DNA of 64,000 nt, taken from NCBI RefSeq assembly GCF_018812025.1, contig NC_063054.1, positions 35,794,396 to 35,858,395 on the forward strand, read 5' to 3'. The notes beneath the pieces are model-generated. The model was not told where the DNA came from. It ran no database searches and saw only the letters and a program-made list of their open reading frames with translations. Of the stretch, positions 45,225-55,226 are shown piece after piece. Each line of letters opens with the position of its first letter. Position 1 is the stretch's first letter. The translations under genes and the position numbers were made by a program. Origin of the DNA: Megalobrama amblycephala. Lineage: Eukaryota > Chordata > Actinopteri > Cypriniformes > Xenocyprididae.

Positions 45225-45535
45225 GACAGCAGGCCATTTAGCATCCAGCTCACCCAGACACCCCCCCACCCCCCCACTGCTACAGTGCCTGGGGGGGTTT
45301 CCACGGTGACGGGCCGTGTCAGCGTCAGGCGCTCAAATCTGCCAGTCTGCGCTACAGCCCTGCCATCTGATTGGCCGTTGCATGCTGCTATGGAAACTCA
45401 GGCGGAAGGAAGCATGGAAAGGGGGGCGGCCACGCCAAGCGGAGTGTGTGTGCGAATGTGTGTGTTCTGGTCTTTCCTGGATGCCCCTGCCCTCATGGGA
45501 CCTCTGATGCAGATGTTTATAAAAACCTGAAAACT
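45225..45535. promoter_or_regulatory. CpG-bearing complex block, candidate CNE
   Basis: Contains CACCCCCCCA runs, GGTGACGGGCCGTGTCAGCG and CATCTGATTGGCCGTTGCAT (reverse CCAAT). Two plus-strand frames overlap with no domain. Confidence 0.3.
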
Positions 45536-45639
45536 GGTGAAGTTTGAAAAATGCACGACAGAGACTAAGATCAGCTTGTACGGTCTGTTTGTGTCTAAGA
45601 GAATCAGCGTCTAATCAACTACTGTAATCTTCACTCGGC

Positions 45640-46495
45640 CGAGTAACACCAGCTAGTGACCAGCTTAAATCCATCATGTTGGTAGTTACGGTAAGTAGGC
45701 AAGTATTTGCAACAATAACCAACTTAACCAACTTGTGCCAGTAACAGACTAGCACCGCACATCTAAACCAGCTGGGCCATTCTCAAAAAAATTAAAAAAA
45801 ATAAAAATAAAATAAAATAAAAATAAAAATTGGTTCAGATAAACAAATTAAATTTGAGAAACTTTTCACATTTAATTTTGTACAATTTCAAGAAATGTTT
45901 TGTTTAAATATCTTGTGTAGTGAAAAGCTAACTAAATCAAGTAAACAGAATAAAATCCAAATGAAACTCTTTTATTGAACTACTAGGTAGAAATGGCACA
46001 TTAACCATTTTAAACATGACTAACGTTTTCTTAATATGTGAAATGCATGGGATGAGTAGCCACAAAAACTCATAAATATAACAGAGATTGAACATTAAAC
46101 ACTGACAAGCCTTTACCTTTACTCCAAAACACTTTATAGCTATTAGTATAAATTAATTGTTAAAATGCATTTTCCCAATCCATTTTACAAATAAACATAA
46201 TGAAATTATGTTCACAAAATGTTCAAAAATTGTGTTGATTTTGCTCATTTTAACAAAGTAAATTAAGTAGTATTATTTGAGTGTTCCGGTTATGCTCTTA
46301 AACTTTAATTATAGCTTAACTAATATAACTATAAGTTAATTAAAACTATTCTTCACTGAAGGACTGACAGTTAACTTGCATGTCAACTTGATCATTTTGA
46401 TTTTTTAAACCATCTTTAGACATTCTGACAGTATCAAATACTATTGCAAGCAAGACAAACCAACTAACATCACAGAATTCATCAAATCCACTGCT
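45640..46495. other. Unassigned, AT-rich, ACCAGCTTAAA-type repeat at left
   Basis: 45645-45790 has the CACCAGCTAGTGACCAGC and AACCAGCTGGGCCATTCTC words of a common fish minisatellite. The rest is AT-rich and, if the exon at 46505 is real, intronic. Confidence 0.35.
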
Positions 46496-46504
46496 AATAC
46501 TCAC

Positions 46505-46607
46505 CGATATTTGCGCTGCTGTCGATTTCCCTCCAAAATGATGTCACTTCCTGTAGGATGACATCATACAGGAACTGGCTTTTGTTTGTTAAAATGATTT
46601 TACAAGA
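46505..46607 (-). CDS. Candidate internal coding exon, gene not identified
   Basis: On the minus strand a good acceptor (TTTTCTCTTTCCAG) leads into 103 nt that end at a strong donor (ATCG/GTGAGTATT). Only one frame is open, for all 34 codons; the two other frames stop within the first six codons. The peptide contains QFLYDVILQEVTSFWREID, which has the balanced, amphipathic composition of real protein, unlike the repeat frames elsewhere. The exon begins in phase 0 and ends with one base over (phase 1). I do not recognise the protein. No homologous partner exon is obvious in the window, so introns of many kb are implied. A chance open frame of this length is possible, but agreement with both splice sites makes a real exon more likely than not. 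Confidence 0.6.
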
Positions 46608-47159
46608 CTGGAAAGAGAAAACAGAATGGAAAGTGATATTAAAACTTAAACATAACTATGATTATAAATCAATTTAAAAATAATAGTTTTTTGTTAGTTT
46701 TAATTAAATAAAGAAAAAAAAAAGAAGAAACATAAATAATTACATTTTAGAAATAGGGAAATTATTTTAAATTCATGACTGCGTCATATTTTTATTTAAA
46801 AAAAAACAGTATGATTGGTCGTGAAATTGTGATTTTAATATTTTATAATAAGACAATAGGGAATGAAAATGTACTTAATATAGGAAACTGGTCTAAACTT
46901 TCTGTTTTCCACACAGCTAATCGCAGTGTTTTCTGTCCATTTACTACAATAAATGCAGATTTGTGTGGATCACCAGCTATGAATATGATCCGAATAAACA
47001 GCAGTGTCTGAAAATAACCTTCTTGATTTATCCAAGAAGGCCTCAGTTATGGAGTCTGTGGTTGAGAAGAATCTGTTGAAACTGAGTTTCCTACTGATAT
47101 CCAATCCAGGGAAAACTGACCCAAGGAAGCTAGAGGGGTCAATTTGTGTCTAAGGGAGT

Positions 47160-47160
<1 letters not shown>
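46608..47160. other. Unassigned sequence
   Basis: AT-rich then complex (AGTTATGGAGTCTGTGGTTG). The 78-codon plus-strand frame at 46775 has no domain. Confidence 0.35.
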
Positions 47161-47167
<7 letters not shown>

Positions 47168-47190
<23 letters not shown>

Positions 47191-47191
47191 A
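47168..47191. repeat. (TG)n microsatellite
   Basis: TG run; further short CA (47318-47333) and TG (47600-47620) runs follow within 450 bp. Confidence 0.9.
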
Positions 47192-47759
47192 GTGTGTTTC
47201 TGGGCTGTTGCGGACTGGTTAACCCTTAAGTGTTTTGCCCTGAGGACGTCATTAAATGTTCAGCAGCACACCTGGGAGGAGCTGCAGCTAATATGAGTGA
47301 GAGACTCTAAATGCTACACACACACACACACATTTATATATATAACTGCAGTCAGGAAGGAGCGTCATATCCATAATTGATGGTTGCTTTTTATTTGAGG
47401 TACCGTGGGACATGGGACTGCAGCCTAATTTGATGAGAAATCGTTTTTTAAGGTTGTTACTTTGGTTTGACACGTCTGCTTTGAGCCGCCTGCCTCCCTC
47501 TCAGCTCAAACAGCACTCTGCTCTGATGGAAGAATTAAAGATACATGTGAGAATAAATCTTACATGCAGGAGAGAACAGTGCAATATAGCACATAAAGGT
47601 GTGTGTGTGTGTGTGTGTGCACGCATTTTGGTGGATGGGACCAAACAATTCCTTAAAAAAACCTAAAAAGTCAAAGCAAAAAAAAAAAAAAGAGCTCTAC
47701 ATCAGGAAATTAAATTCTAGCCAGCTATTTATTATTCATTTTATTATTTGTAGTTGTGT

Positions 47760-47900
47760 TAATTAAAGTTAAATAAACTGTAAATTATGCGTGTGCTCAT
47801 TATGCTAATGACATATGCAGAGCGAGCGTCTGTCGAGGGAGGGTTCAGACCTTGACTCCACAATCGCAGCATCTGAATGTCTAATATCTCACACTTTATA
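47760..47900. promoter_or_regulatory. Candidate CNE
   Basis: CTCATTATGCTAATGACATA (POU/homeodomain-like) and GAGCGAGCGTCTGTCGAGGG in repeat-free sequence. Confidence 0.3.
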
Positions 47901-47983
47901 TAGTGCATAAAAATACACATGCCAACAGTACATTTGTTAAATTTTCGGAGGAAAATGTGAGCTGTGAATGGTTTCTAAGTCCC

Positions 47984-48190
47984 CTAAAGAGACAGTTCAC
48001 CCAAAAATTTACATTCAGTGATCATTTACTCACCCTCATGTCGTTCCAAGCCTGTATGACTTTCTTTCTTCTGTGGAACATAAAATAATTATTTTTTAAA
48101 AATATCCATACAATAGAATTTCAATGGGGTTGTTTGACAGAATAAAAGATTTGGAACACACGAAAGTACAAAATTGTCATCTCTTTAAGT
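47984..48190. mobile_element. Decayed Angel-like MITE
   Basis: TAAAGAGACAGTTCACCCAA at left, CTCACCCTCATGTCGTTCCA inside, CATCTCTTTAA at right. Confidence 0.65.
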
Positions 48191-48199
48191 CTCTTTAAA

Positions 48200-48585
48200 C
48201 ACTTTCACAGTAAAAATGCCCACATATTAACACATGCAACAACTTTCTTTCATACATATTGATATCATTCACACATCAGCAACAAATTGGTATTAAAACT
48301 GGAAATACAGTAAGATAGTAAGAGAATTTATGCTGTATTCTATAATTTATCAAGTCATTTCTTCATCTGCTCAGATGGAGAGATGCTAATTTGTTCAGCA
48401 ATTGTCCAATTTGACAACATTTCTTTCCTCAGTGTAGATCACTGGAGATAAACATTCCTCAATCGCTTTAAAATCATGTCCTGTTCACACGTGACCTACA
48501 AAGATAGGTCTCAAGTCCCTCTCAATGCATTCAAACTGTCAATTTTTGGGATTGACAAACGCATTTACTAACAGGTGTGAGTCTG
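48200..48585. other. Unassigned sequence
   Basis: No recognised gene; complex, AT-rich. Confidence 0.35.
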
Positions 48586-48589
48586 GAAA

Positions 48590-49252
48590 TGTCCCGTTCA
48601 CACAGCATCTTACAGTAACGTCTCGAATACGGTCTGTATTAACGTTCAACGAGAGTCAAGCCCGTATACTCTTTCCAGTAACAGTGCAGTAATATCAAAG
48701 ATGGCGACGTCCATAAAACTTAAGTCTTATCACTTTTTGACACAATAAGAGTCCAACTGAGCCACTCATCCGTCTAATCTGAATTAACCGACAGAAGCTT
48801 CGATGTAAACGCGCTAGCTGGACGCATTTAGGCTAACCATCGCACTAGCGTCTAACGTCCTTGCAGTGTCTCGCGCATGACGCGCCATTTTGAGTCGCGC
48901 ATAAACAAAACAAAACTGAAAGGAGCGGCTTCGGTGGAGGATAGTGATTGGATCTAAAACCTTCAGATGACACAAAGCTCACATCTCCGTCGCGGTAAGT
49001 TACCGAAAGTGAAACCACACACACGAAATCCCTCTTTCTCGCACAGTATGACGTGACAGACAACTAGTTGTCCAGTGCGGTTCCGTTCACACAGCGCGGG
49101 GTTTCGGAGAGTGCGGTTGCGAGTCCTGAAAATGTACGGGTGTGAGTCACTCCCGTAAATAACCGTATATAATATAATAACCGTGTCCGAACATAACCGT
49201 ATTAGATTCAAATACAGGAATGACAACCGTTCTGCTGCTGTGGGAACGTGGA
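48590..49252. mobile_element. CpG-bearing DNA element with CCCGTTCACACAGCA ends
   Basis: Left CCCGTTCACACAGCA and right TGCTGTGGGAACGTGG are imperfect inverted repeats. TTCACACAGCGCGGGG occurs inside. Contains AAAGATGGCGACG and GCGCGCATGACGCGCC-type CpG words. Frames on the minus strand (72 and 109 codons) lie inside and show no domain. Confidence 0.5.
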
Positions 49253-49341
49253 TCATGAGTCTATGTAATTTTTCACTTCTTTTATTGTTCACCAGGCAAA
49301 AATCATAAGTCTGATCACTTAGAAAAGTAAAAGGACACCAT
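49205..49341 (+). repeat. 137-bp direct repeat, left copy
   Basis: From GATTCAAATACAGGAATGAC to AAAAGGACACCAT; repeated at 50130-50266 with few differences. It spans the right end of the element at 48590 plus its flank. Confidence 0.9.
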
Positions 49342-49364
49342 CCCCCAGTTTCACAGACAAGGCT

Positions 49365-50128
49365 TCAAGGGTTAGTTCACCCAAAAATGAAAATAATGTA
49401 ATTTATTACTCAACCTCATGTTGTTCTACACCCGTAAGACCTTCGTTCATCTTCAGAACACAAATTAAGATATTTTGATTGAATCCGATGGTGAGGACTC
49501 TATAGACAGGACAGCAATGCCATTATAACTCTCAAGATCCATAAAGGTACTAAAACACATTTAAATCAGTTCATGTGAGTTCAATGGTTCTACCTTAATA
49601 TTAAAAAGCGATGAGAATACTTTTTGTGTGCCAAAAAAACAAAATAACGACTTTTCAACAATATAGTGATGGGCCAATTTCAAAACACTGCTTCAGAGCT
49701 TTATGAGTCGAATCAGTGATTCGGAGCGCCAAAGTCATGTGATTTCAGCAGTTTAGCCATTTGATAGGAGATCCGAACCCTGATTCGATTCGTAAAGCTC
49801 CGAAGCAGTGTTTTGAAATCTACCCATCACTATATTGTTGAAAAGTCGGCATTTTGTTTTTTTGGCACACAAAAAGTATTCTCGTTGCTTTATAATATTA
49901 AGATTGAACCACTGAACTCACATGAACTGTTTTAAATATGGTTTTAGTACCTTTATGAATCTTGAGAGTTACAATGGCATTGCTGTCTATAAAGTCCTCA
50001 CCATCGGATTCAATCAAAATATCTTAATTTGTGTTCTGAAGATGAACAAAGGTCTTACGGGTGTAGAATGACATGAGGGTGAGGAATAAATGACATTATT
50101 TTCAATTTTGGGTGAACTAACACTTTAA
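49365..50128. mobile_element. Angel-like foldback MITE, copy I, between the two direct repeats
   Basis: Left AAGGGTTAGTTCACCCAAAA, right TTGGGTGAACTAACACTTTAA. The loop has GAATCAGTGATTCGGAGCGC and GCAGTGTTTTGAAATC. Same subfamily as copies C, E and G. Confidence 0.9.
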
Positions 50129-50129
50129 G

Positions 50130-50266
50130 GATTCAAATACAGGACTGACAACCGTATTCTGCTGCTGTGAACGTGGATCATGAGTCTGTGTAATTTTTCA
50201 CTTCTTTTATTGTTCACCAGGCAAATATCATAAGTCTGATCACTTAGAAAAGTAAAAGGACACCAT
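50130..50266 (+). repeat. 137-bp direct repeat, right copy
   Basis: Matches 49205-49341 (small changes: AGGACTGACA for AGGAATGACA, TGTGAACG for TGTGGGAACG). It begins directly at the end of the MITE. Confidence 0.9.
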
Positions 50267-50334
50267 ATCTGAAAAAAGTTGCATAATTTAAGGCATCAGT
50301 TCTGTTGCACATACAATGGTGCCATAACACAGCA

Positions 50335-50475
50335 TTTCTGTAGCTTAAACAGTAAAACATGACACTAGCAATGGCAACATCATGGGTTCGATTCCCAGGG
50401 AATGCATGAACTTTGGAAAAACGTATTCCTTGAATGCTTTGGAAAAAACTGTCTGCTAAATGTAAAAGCCACTTA
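50335..50475 (+). mobile_element. tRNA-derived SINE, partial
   Basis: A-box-like TAGCTTAAACA (50341), B box GGTTCGATTCC (50385) and the tail CTGTCTGCTAAATGTAAAAG. Spacing is right for a tRNA-type pol III promoter, but the body is that of a SINE, not a tRNA gene. Confidence 0.75.
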
Positions 50476-50479
50476 TGTG

Positions 50480-51030
50480 TTAAAGTTTAACACATAGGAA
50501 CACATTTTGGGGGTTGTTTAAACCACTTAACCTGATTAGGAGCAATAGATGCTAGTCTAAACAAGCCCCAAATTACTAAATAATGAGTGCATGTGCTTAT
50601 TGGATGGATTTACTGCTAAATCAATTTGTCCCCATCTACAGTACATGTTTGTGCCTGAGTTTTCCTGTAAAGCGAACAAAGCGAACATTGTGATGTAGGG
50701 TAGATTTCAGAGACAGTCTGTCTAAAATAAGGAAGAATATCAAGATGTGAATTAAAGGATCTCTTTAGGCCTTTATACGAGAGCTTAGATTTCCTCAAGG
50801 AGACATTTTACTGTTGGATTGTCTATTAATATTTAAGATCTCTGTAATCGACAGTCAAAAAGATTTTTAAAATCAGCCTTGTTGGGTTTGAGGAAATCCT
50901 GTGTTTATCTCATAAAAACTACTTGCTTAAGATCACAATCCAGTGCGTTTCTCAAACGACGCTCTCTTAAAGCTCACAGACAGATCAGTAGATAAACAAG
51001 TGTCTCTCGTGCATGTCAGGGGTTAGGATC
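50480..51030. other. Unassigned sequence
   Basis: No gene or clear repeat. Intronic if the minus-strand transcript model holds. Confidence 0.35.
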
Positions 51031-51037
51031 TGCTCAC

Positions 51038-51090
51038 CTCATGGGTTTACCAGCTCAACCACAGCACAAACCCAAGCCCCAGAGCTCATC
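51038..51090 (-). other. Candidate non-coding or 5'UTR exon
   Basis: Minus strand: acceptor TGTTTCTCCACAG, 53 nt, donor TGAG/GTGAGCAG. All three frames contain a stop, so it cannot be an internal coding exon of that exact extent. An ATG at its second base opens 16 codons. A shorter form ending at GAGCTG/GTAAAC would be open. It lies between the possible first exon at 53.0-53.2 kb and the coding-type exon at 46.5 kb, all on the same strand. Confidence 0.3.
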
Positions 51091-51214
51091 CTGTGGAGAA
51101 ACATGCATTTATGAGCGACATAACCAAATTTCATAGTATGAATTTCATGAGATAATAATATCCGTTTCTCTTACACAGAAATGAAATTCAATAGAGAGCA
51201 ACTGGAGCACAGTG

Positions 51215-51440
51215 TTGGTATTGTTAGCTAAAACTATTAACATTTTTGGTAACTGAAATAAAGTTGAAATAAAATATAAATACGAGTTAAAAACCTTTCT
51301 AAAAAGTTATAAAATTACTAAAACTAAAATAAATTAAAGCTATATATATATATATATATATACATAGTTAAATTAAAATGACAAAAGCACATGACAAAAT
51401 TACTAAAATTAAAACTGAAAGCTAATTCAAAACTTATAAG
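51215..51440. repeat. AACTAAAACTAAAA-type repeat with (TA)n at 51341-51361
   Basis: Repeated TTACTAAAACTAAAAT and TTACTAAAATTAAAACTGAA words; common low-complexity type in fish genomes. Confidence 0.6.
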
Positions 51441-51449
51441 TTTCTCAAT

Positions 51450-51640
51450 AAAGTCTCACATTGTTTTCAAATATACCAAGATACCAAGTGTGCAATCAAA
51501 AGTCAGATATCAATATGAACTCAAACTTTTCTCGCCAAATTATCTAAGCTTTTTATAGCTCTGTAGGCTACTATGTGTGTCAACAGTTGATTCATTTGTG
51601 TCTATTTTTATTCTCTACAAAATAATTGAGCATTGAAAGC
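51450..51640. repeat. Dispersed copy related to the 14.06-14.79 kb array
   Basis: ATCAATATGAACTCAAACTT, GCTTTTTATAGCTCTG and GTCAACAGTTGATTCATTTG match the order of words in the array. Confidence 0.45.
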
Positions 51641-51739
51641 AACTTTTTTCTTGAGCTGAAACAGGGAATTATGGGAAATGTAGTTTGTCATCAGCCTGTC
51701 GCCTGCAAAACAAACAGTACAGTCAACATTCACAATGAA

Positions 51740-51990
51740 AATCTATGCATTTATGCATTCGACAAACTTTTAGGCAAAGCGACGTGATGCATTTCCTGGG
51801 AATTGAATTGGTGTTGCTTGGTGTTTTAACAGAAAGGGCATGTTTAGAAGAGCTTAACTATAAGTTTTAACATAATTTTACACATTTGCATGCTGAACTA
51901 AAACCAGATTCCCTGGGTATCGAAGCCATGTTCTTGGTGTTGCTAGCATGCTCTACTGTTTGAGCTCCAGAAAAGCTTTGCAAACAGCGA
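51740..51990 (-). mobile_element. One or two tRNA-derived SINE fragments
   Basis: On the minus strand, a head with A-box-like GAGCTCAAACAGTAG (51953-51968) and B box GGCTTCGATACCC (about 51915-51927). Lower down is a second B-box-like TTCAATTCCCAG and a SINE tail GTCGCTTTGCCTAAAAGTTT (about 51763-51783). Two B boxes mean either two SINEs or one rearranged. Confidence 0.65.
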
Positions 51991-52087
51991 TGGCTATTTT
52001 TTTAAAAAAGGGCTCTTCGACATATTCCAACCAAACTTCCTGTTTTAACAGGAAATACTTTAACACAGGAAAGAAAAACATGTAGGA

Positions 52088-52762
52088 ATAAAGGAATAGT
52101 TCAATGAAATATGAAAATTCTGTCATCATTTACTCACTCCCAAGTTGTTTCAAACCTGTATGAATTTGTTTCTTCTGCTGAACACAAAAGAAGATATTTT
52201 GAAGAATATGGGTAACCAAAGAGTTGATGGACCCCAATGACATCCTTGATATGGATAAAAAAAATACTATGAAAGTCTATGGGGACCATCAACTGTTTGG
52301 TTACCCATATTCTGGTTACCAATGCAGTGTAAAGACACCAGAACTAGGGTAGCACTGTACAAGTGCATCAAAAGACTGAGAGCCTTTCGGATCTATTGGA
52401 ATATATAACTGAGTATCATCTGTGTAGATGACACATAATACTGTATTTACGAACAACTGAGCCTAAAACGCACATGTACAATGAAAATAAAATAGGCCTA
52501 AGTATAGAACCCTGTGGCACACCATTATGTAATTTAGCTGATGTAGAACACAAATTTCCAATGCAAACCGAATATGATCTATCCTTCAAGTATGATTTAA
52601 ACCAGTCTAAGGCGGTACCTTTAATACTAACATCTTCCAAATGCTGCAATAAAATGCCATAATAATTTTTTGTGTTCAGCAAAAGAAAGACACTCAAACA
52701 GGTTTGGAACAACTTGATGGTGAGTAAATGCATTTTCATTTTTGGGTTAACTATCCCTTTAA
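52088..52762. mobile_element. Angel-like foldback MITE, copy J, carrying an L2 fragment
   Basis: Left AAAGGAATAGTTCAATGAAA, right TTTTTGGGTTAACTATCCCT then TTAA. Inner hairpin on GAATATGGGTAACCAAA...TTTGGTTACCCATATTC (about 52203-52318). The right arm is interrupted at about 52319-52660 by reverse-transcriptase sequence and then resumes with TTTTGTGTTCAGCAAAAGAA. Confidence 0.85.
52319..52660 (-). pseudogene. L2-like non-LTR retrotransposon reverse transcriptase fragment
   Basis: Minus-strand translation gives LDWFKSYLKDRSYSVCIGN then HNGVPQGSILRPILFSLY, the RT palm motif region (family form GVPQGSILGP; here G to R). A frameshift follows. In another frame comes YTDDTQLY, the catalytic YADD box with A to T. 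It lacks both the 5' part and the 3' UTR of a LINE. It is non-functional and probably reached this place other than by ordinary target-primed insertion. Confidence 0.85.
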
Positions 52763-53028
52763 CTATCAGTCTTTACATAATTTTACACATTTGCACGCTG
52801 GAAACTAAAACCTGATATTACAACCCCATAGCAATTGCGTGCTGCTCTATAAATACAGATTTCACAAGTCATCACAGCTATAAGTCACACAAAATGTCAA
52901 TACCATGAGCCATTCATAAGGCCTTATGAAAGATGGAGATATTTAGTGCCTTGTAAATACATCTGAAGCCTGTGCTAAGGGTGTATAATGATGTTTACAA
53001 CAGCTGTATTAAAACTGCATGCACTCAC

Positions 53029-53180
53029 CTGTGTTAGCAGAGGCTAGTCCCTCTTCCCTTAGGCAGGTTATGGTTCTCGCTCTCAGTATGGCCCCAGGCC
53101 TCGGTTCTAACACACTCATCCAGACATATCTCCCATCCCTTAGTTCAACTCTCTCTCTACTGCTGTCTGCCGCTCTTCAT
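53029..53180 (-). other. Candidate first (non-coding) exon
   Basis: Minus strand: about 150 nt ending at a strong donor AACACAG/GTGAGTGC (53029). ATGs inside are soon followed by stops, as in a 5'UTR. The upper boundary is the start site predicted from the TATA-like box; not observed. Confidence 0.3.
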
Positions 53181-53205
53181 CTCCCTCTTTCTTTTGCTTT
53201 GTTTT

Positions 53206-53218
53206 CTTTATAACCAAT
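53206..53218 (-). promoter_or_regulatory. Possible TATA box for a minus-strand transcript
   Basis: Minus strand reads ATTGGTTATAAAG. TATAAA would place a start near 53180, about 150 nt before the donor at 53029. TATA words are common by chance in AT-rich DNA, so support is weak. Confidence 0.25.
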
Positions 53219-53229
53219 TATACCTTCCT

Positions 53230-53890
53230 TTCAAGCTATTACCGCTTGTTGTCTCATCCCTTGACCACAGTGATCCCCTCAGGTTGTAGTTTCCAGCATG
53301 CTGATGGGCGCCATGATTATGTAAAGACTAATGGTTACTTACATTTTTCTGTATTGACGTATTTCCTATCAAAACTGGAAGTTGAAGCAGAACACGTCAA
53401 AGCCTTTAGTTCACATCAAAGCCATTTGCCTTGATTAGATACTTGCTATTGCTAAGAGACATGTGAGAAACATTCTAATTTTAGTCAGCAAACAAATTAT
53501 ATTAAAGGCGCTAATCACATATGAACAAAAACATAATGTACAAAAAAAAAAACTAATTTTATTCCTTATGCACGTTTTGGAGAGTGTACTAATCTGCAAT
53601 ACGTTGCAAAATGTTTCCTCTTGAATGTTTGAACAACATCCTGTAGATGCAATGCTTATGATTATGGTGTCTGCTCTCTTAAAGACATTTATCGCAACAT
53701 AAATATAATGCTTAAAACAGAGTGAAATGACACGTGTCTTTGGAGGAAAAATGTACGTGACAAGTTTAGAAAAATAAGAGACAAATACTTTTAAAAAACA
53801 ATCCTCGTTTCACATTTTATCAGATAAGTCATCCAATGCAAAGAGCAGTTGTGCATTTGTTGCAGCCAAATTAATTTTTGAGCTGCTCAC
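53230..53890. other. Unassigned sequence
   Basis: Complex then AT-rich; no gene recognised. The 62-codon plus-strand frame at 53246 has no domain. Confidence 0.35.
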
Positions 53891-53898
53891 CCCTCATT

Positions 53899-54742
53899 TT
53901 AACTCTTAAATGCATACCTCGGTCTTTAGTGACCCAGGACGTCATTCACTACCCTCCTCCTCATTCATTTTTTAAAGTTAGACATCAACCTTCTTGGTAT
54001 TTCTCAATCAATTCATTATAAAGAATATAACAAGAAAAAAATGATAAAATTATAAAATAATGCCTAGTTTTGTATTCATTTTTTGTAAAAAATTGTATAG
54101 GGTCGCTAACGACCCGAGGTGTGTATAAGTGTATGTATATTGTTTCTGCACAACAATAATTGAATCTTAGGTTACGGAATAAGTGCAATTCACCTTTATT
54201 CCACAACGTGGCAATGTCTGATACACAATGCTGAAGTGACGACTCATTCAGACAGAAAACGAAATAATAAGAAAAACATGAAATGGCTCAGTGATTTACT
54301 GCAGAGCAAGTACTGAACGCAATCAAATATGACTGTAACTGTTACTGGATGGATCTGGTGAAGCTGTTAGCTATCGAAATATTGATTTTGAAGATGTTGA
54401 AAATTATATAGTTTTGAGAATACGTTTGAGATTGTGAATGGGCTCATATTCGTGACCTCAAACATAAAACTAGCCCATTATTTGCTGAATTTACTGGGAA
54501 ATGAGCTCTGACGAGGACAGTGATGATGGCATAAAACATCTGCTCAAACGGAGCCCTTTCAAGCTCCAAAAGGTAACAAAATATGGTTTATTTTATTCTT
54601 CTGTAATTGTTACTCTAATATCAGAGGAGTTTTATATTATAGCGACAGGTAGAGATCCATCCGTGTTAGATATAGATCCGGGTCGATAAAGACCCGAATA
54701 TGTAATAATGATTGACGAAACAGTCATGCATTTAAGGGTTAA
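53899..54742 (+). mobile_element. piggyBac-like element, internally deleted
   Basis: Edges are TTAA (53899-53902 and 54739-54742). Terminal inverted repeats CTCTTAAATGCAT and CCCTTAAATGCAT match at 12 of 13. Three palindromic GGGTCG-N4/5-GACCC motifs lie at 53920, 54100 and 54680, two of them near the ends. An open frame near the right side starts with an acidic stretch. Length 844 bp, too short for a full transposase. Confidence 0.8.
54501..54689 (+). pseudogene. Possible piggyBac transposase N-terminal remnant
   Basis: ATG opens MSSDEDSDDGIKHLLKRSPF, an acidic start of the type seen at the N-terminus of many piggyBac-family transposases. The frame then changes to hydrophobic, unlikely sequence and stops in the right-end palindrome. 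No DDD catalytic domain. The assignment rests on position in the element and the acidic start only. Confidence 0.4.
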
Positions 54743-55226
54743 TTTAGTTTAACTTGATGTACTAAAATAACTCAAATAAAAATGATATAGACATCAGGGG
54801 CATTTCCTCCGAAGAGGCAAAGGAGGCAGTGTCTCCTCAAAAAAACTGGATCAGAAAATAATCGATATTACAAAAACAAAACAATGCAAATATTACAAAT
54901 TGTGACATTAAAAAGTGTAAAAGTCACTCGTTTTTATAAAGTAACAGTGTCCAACAGTGACACCCGCAGCGGGAGGCTTGCCTCCCCTGAGCCCATTGAC
55001 TTTAAACAGACCTCCCCAAAGCATGCGGTGAGTTTGATGGGGGGTAATTGAGAATGAATGGGGGAAAGTCATGAGACAAGAGGCAATGCCTCCATCGCAC
55101 TATGATTGAATATGGTCGGTTATGATGGACATGATTGGTTCATGCGATAAATCTCGCCTCTTGTTTTCGTGCACATTCTCGCATTAGCCTGAATGAAGAC
55201 AATGATGGTGTTAATAGGAAGACTAA

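Noticed and set aside
48963..49292. 109-codon minus-strand frame
   Set aside because: Read through a CpG-bearing DNA element and the duplicated flank; no domain.
50335..50420. Possible tRNA gene (A and B boxes)
   Set aside because: Anticodon arm and acceptor stem pairing are not evident, and a SINE tail follows. Same reasoning for 58049-58195.
52416..52739. 107-codon minus-strand frame as an intact gene
   Set aside because: It is a chance fusion of MITE arm sequence with an L2 RT fragment that is frameshifted before the YADD box.
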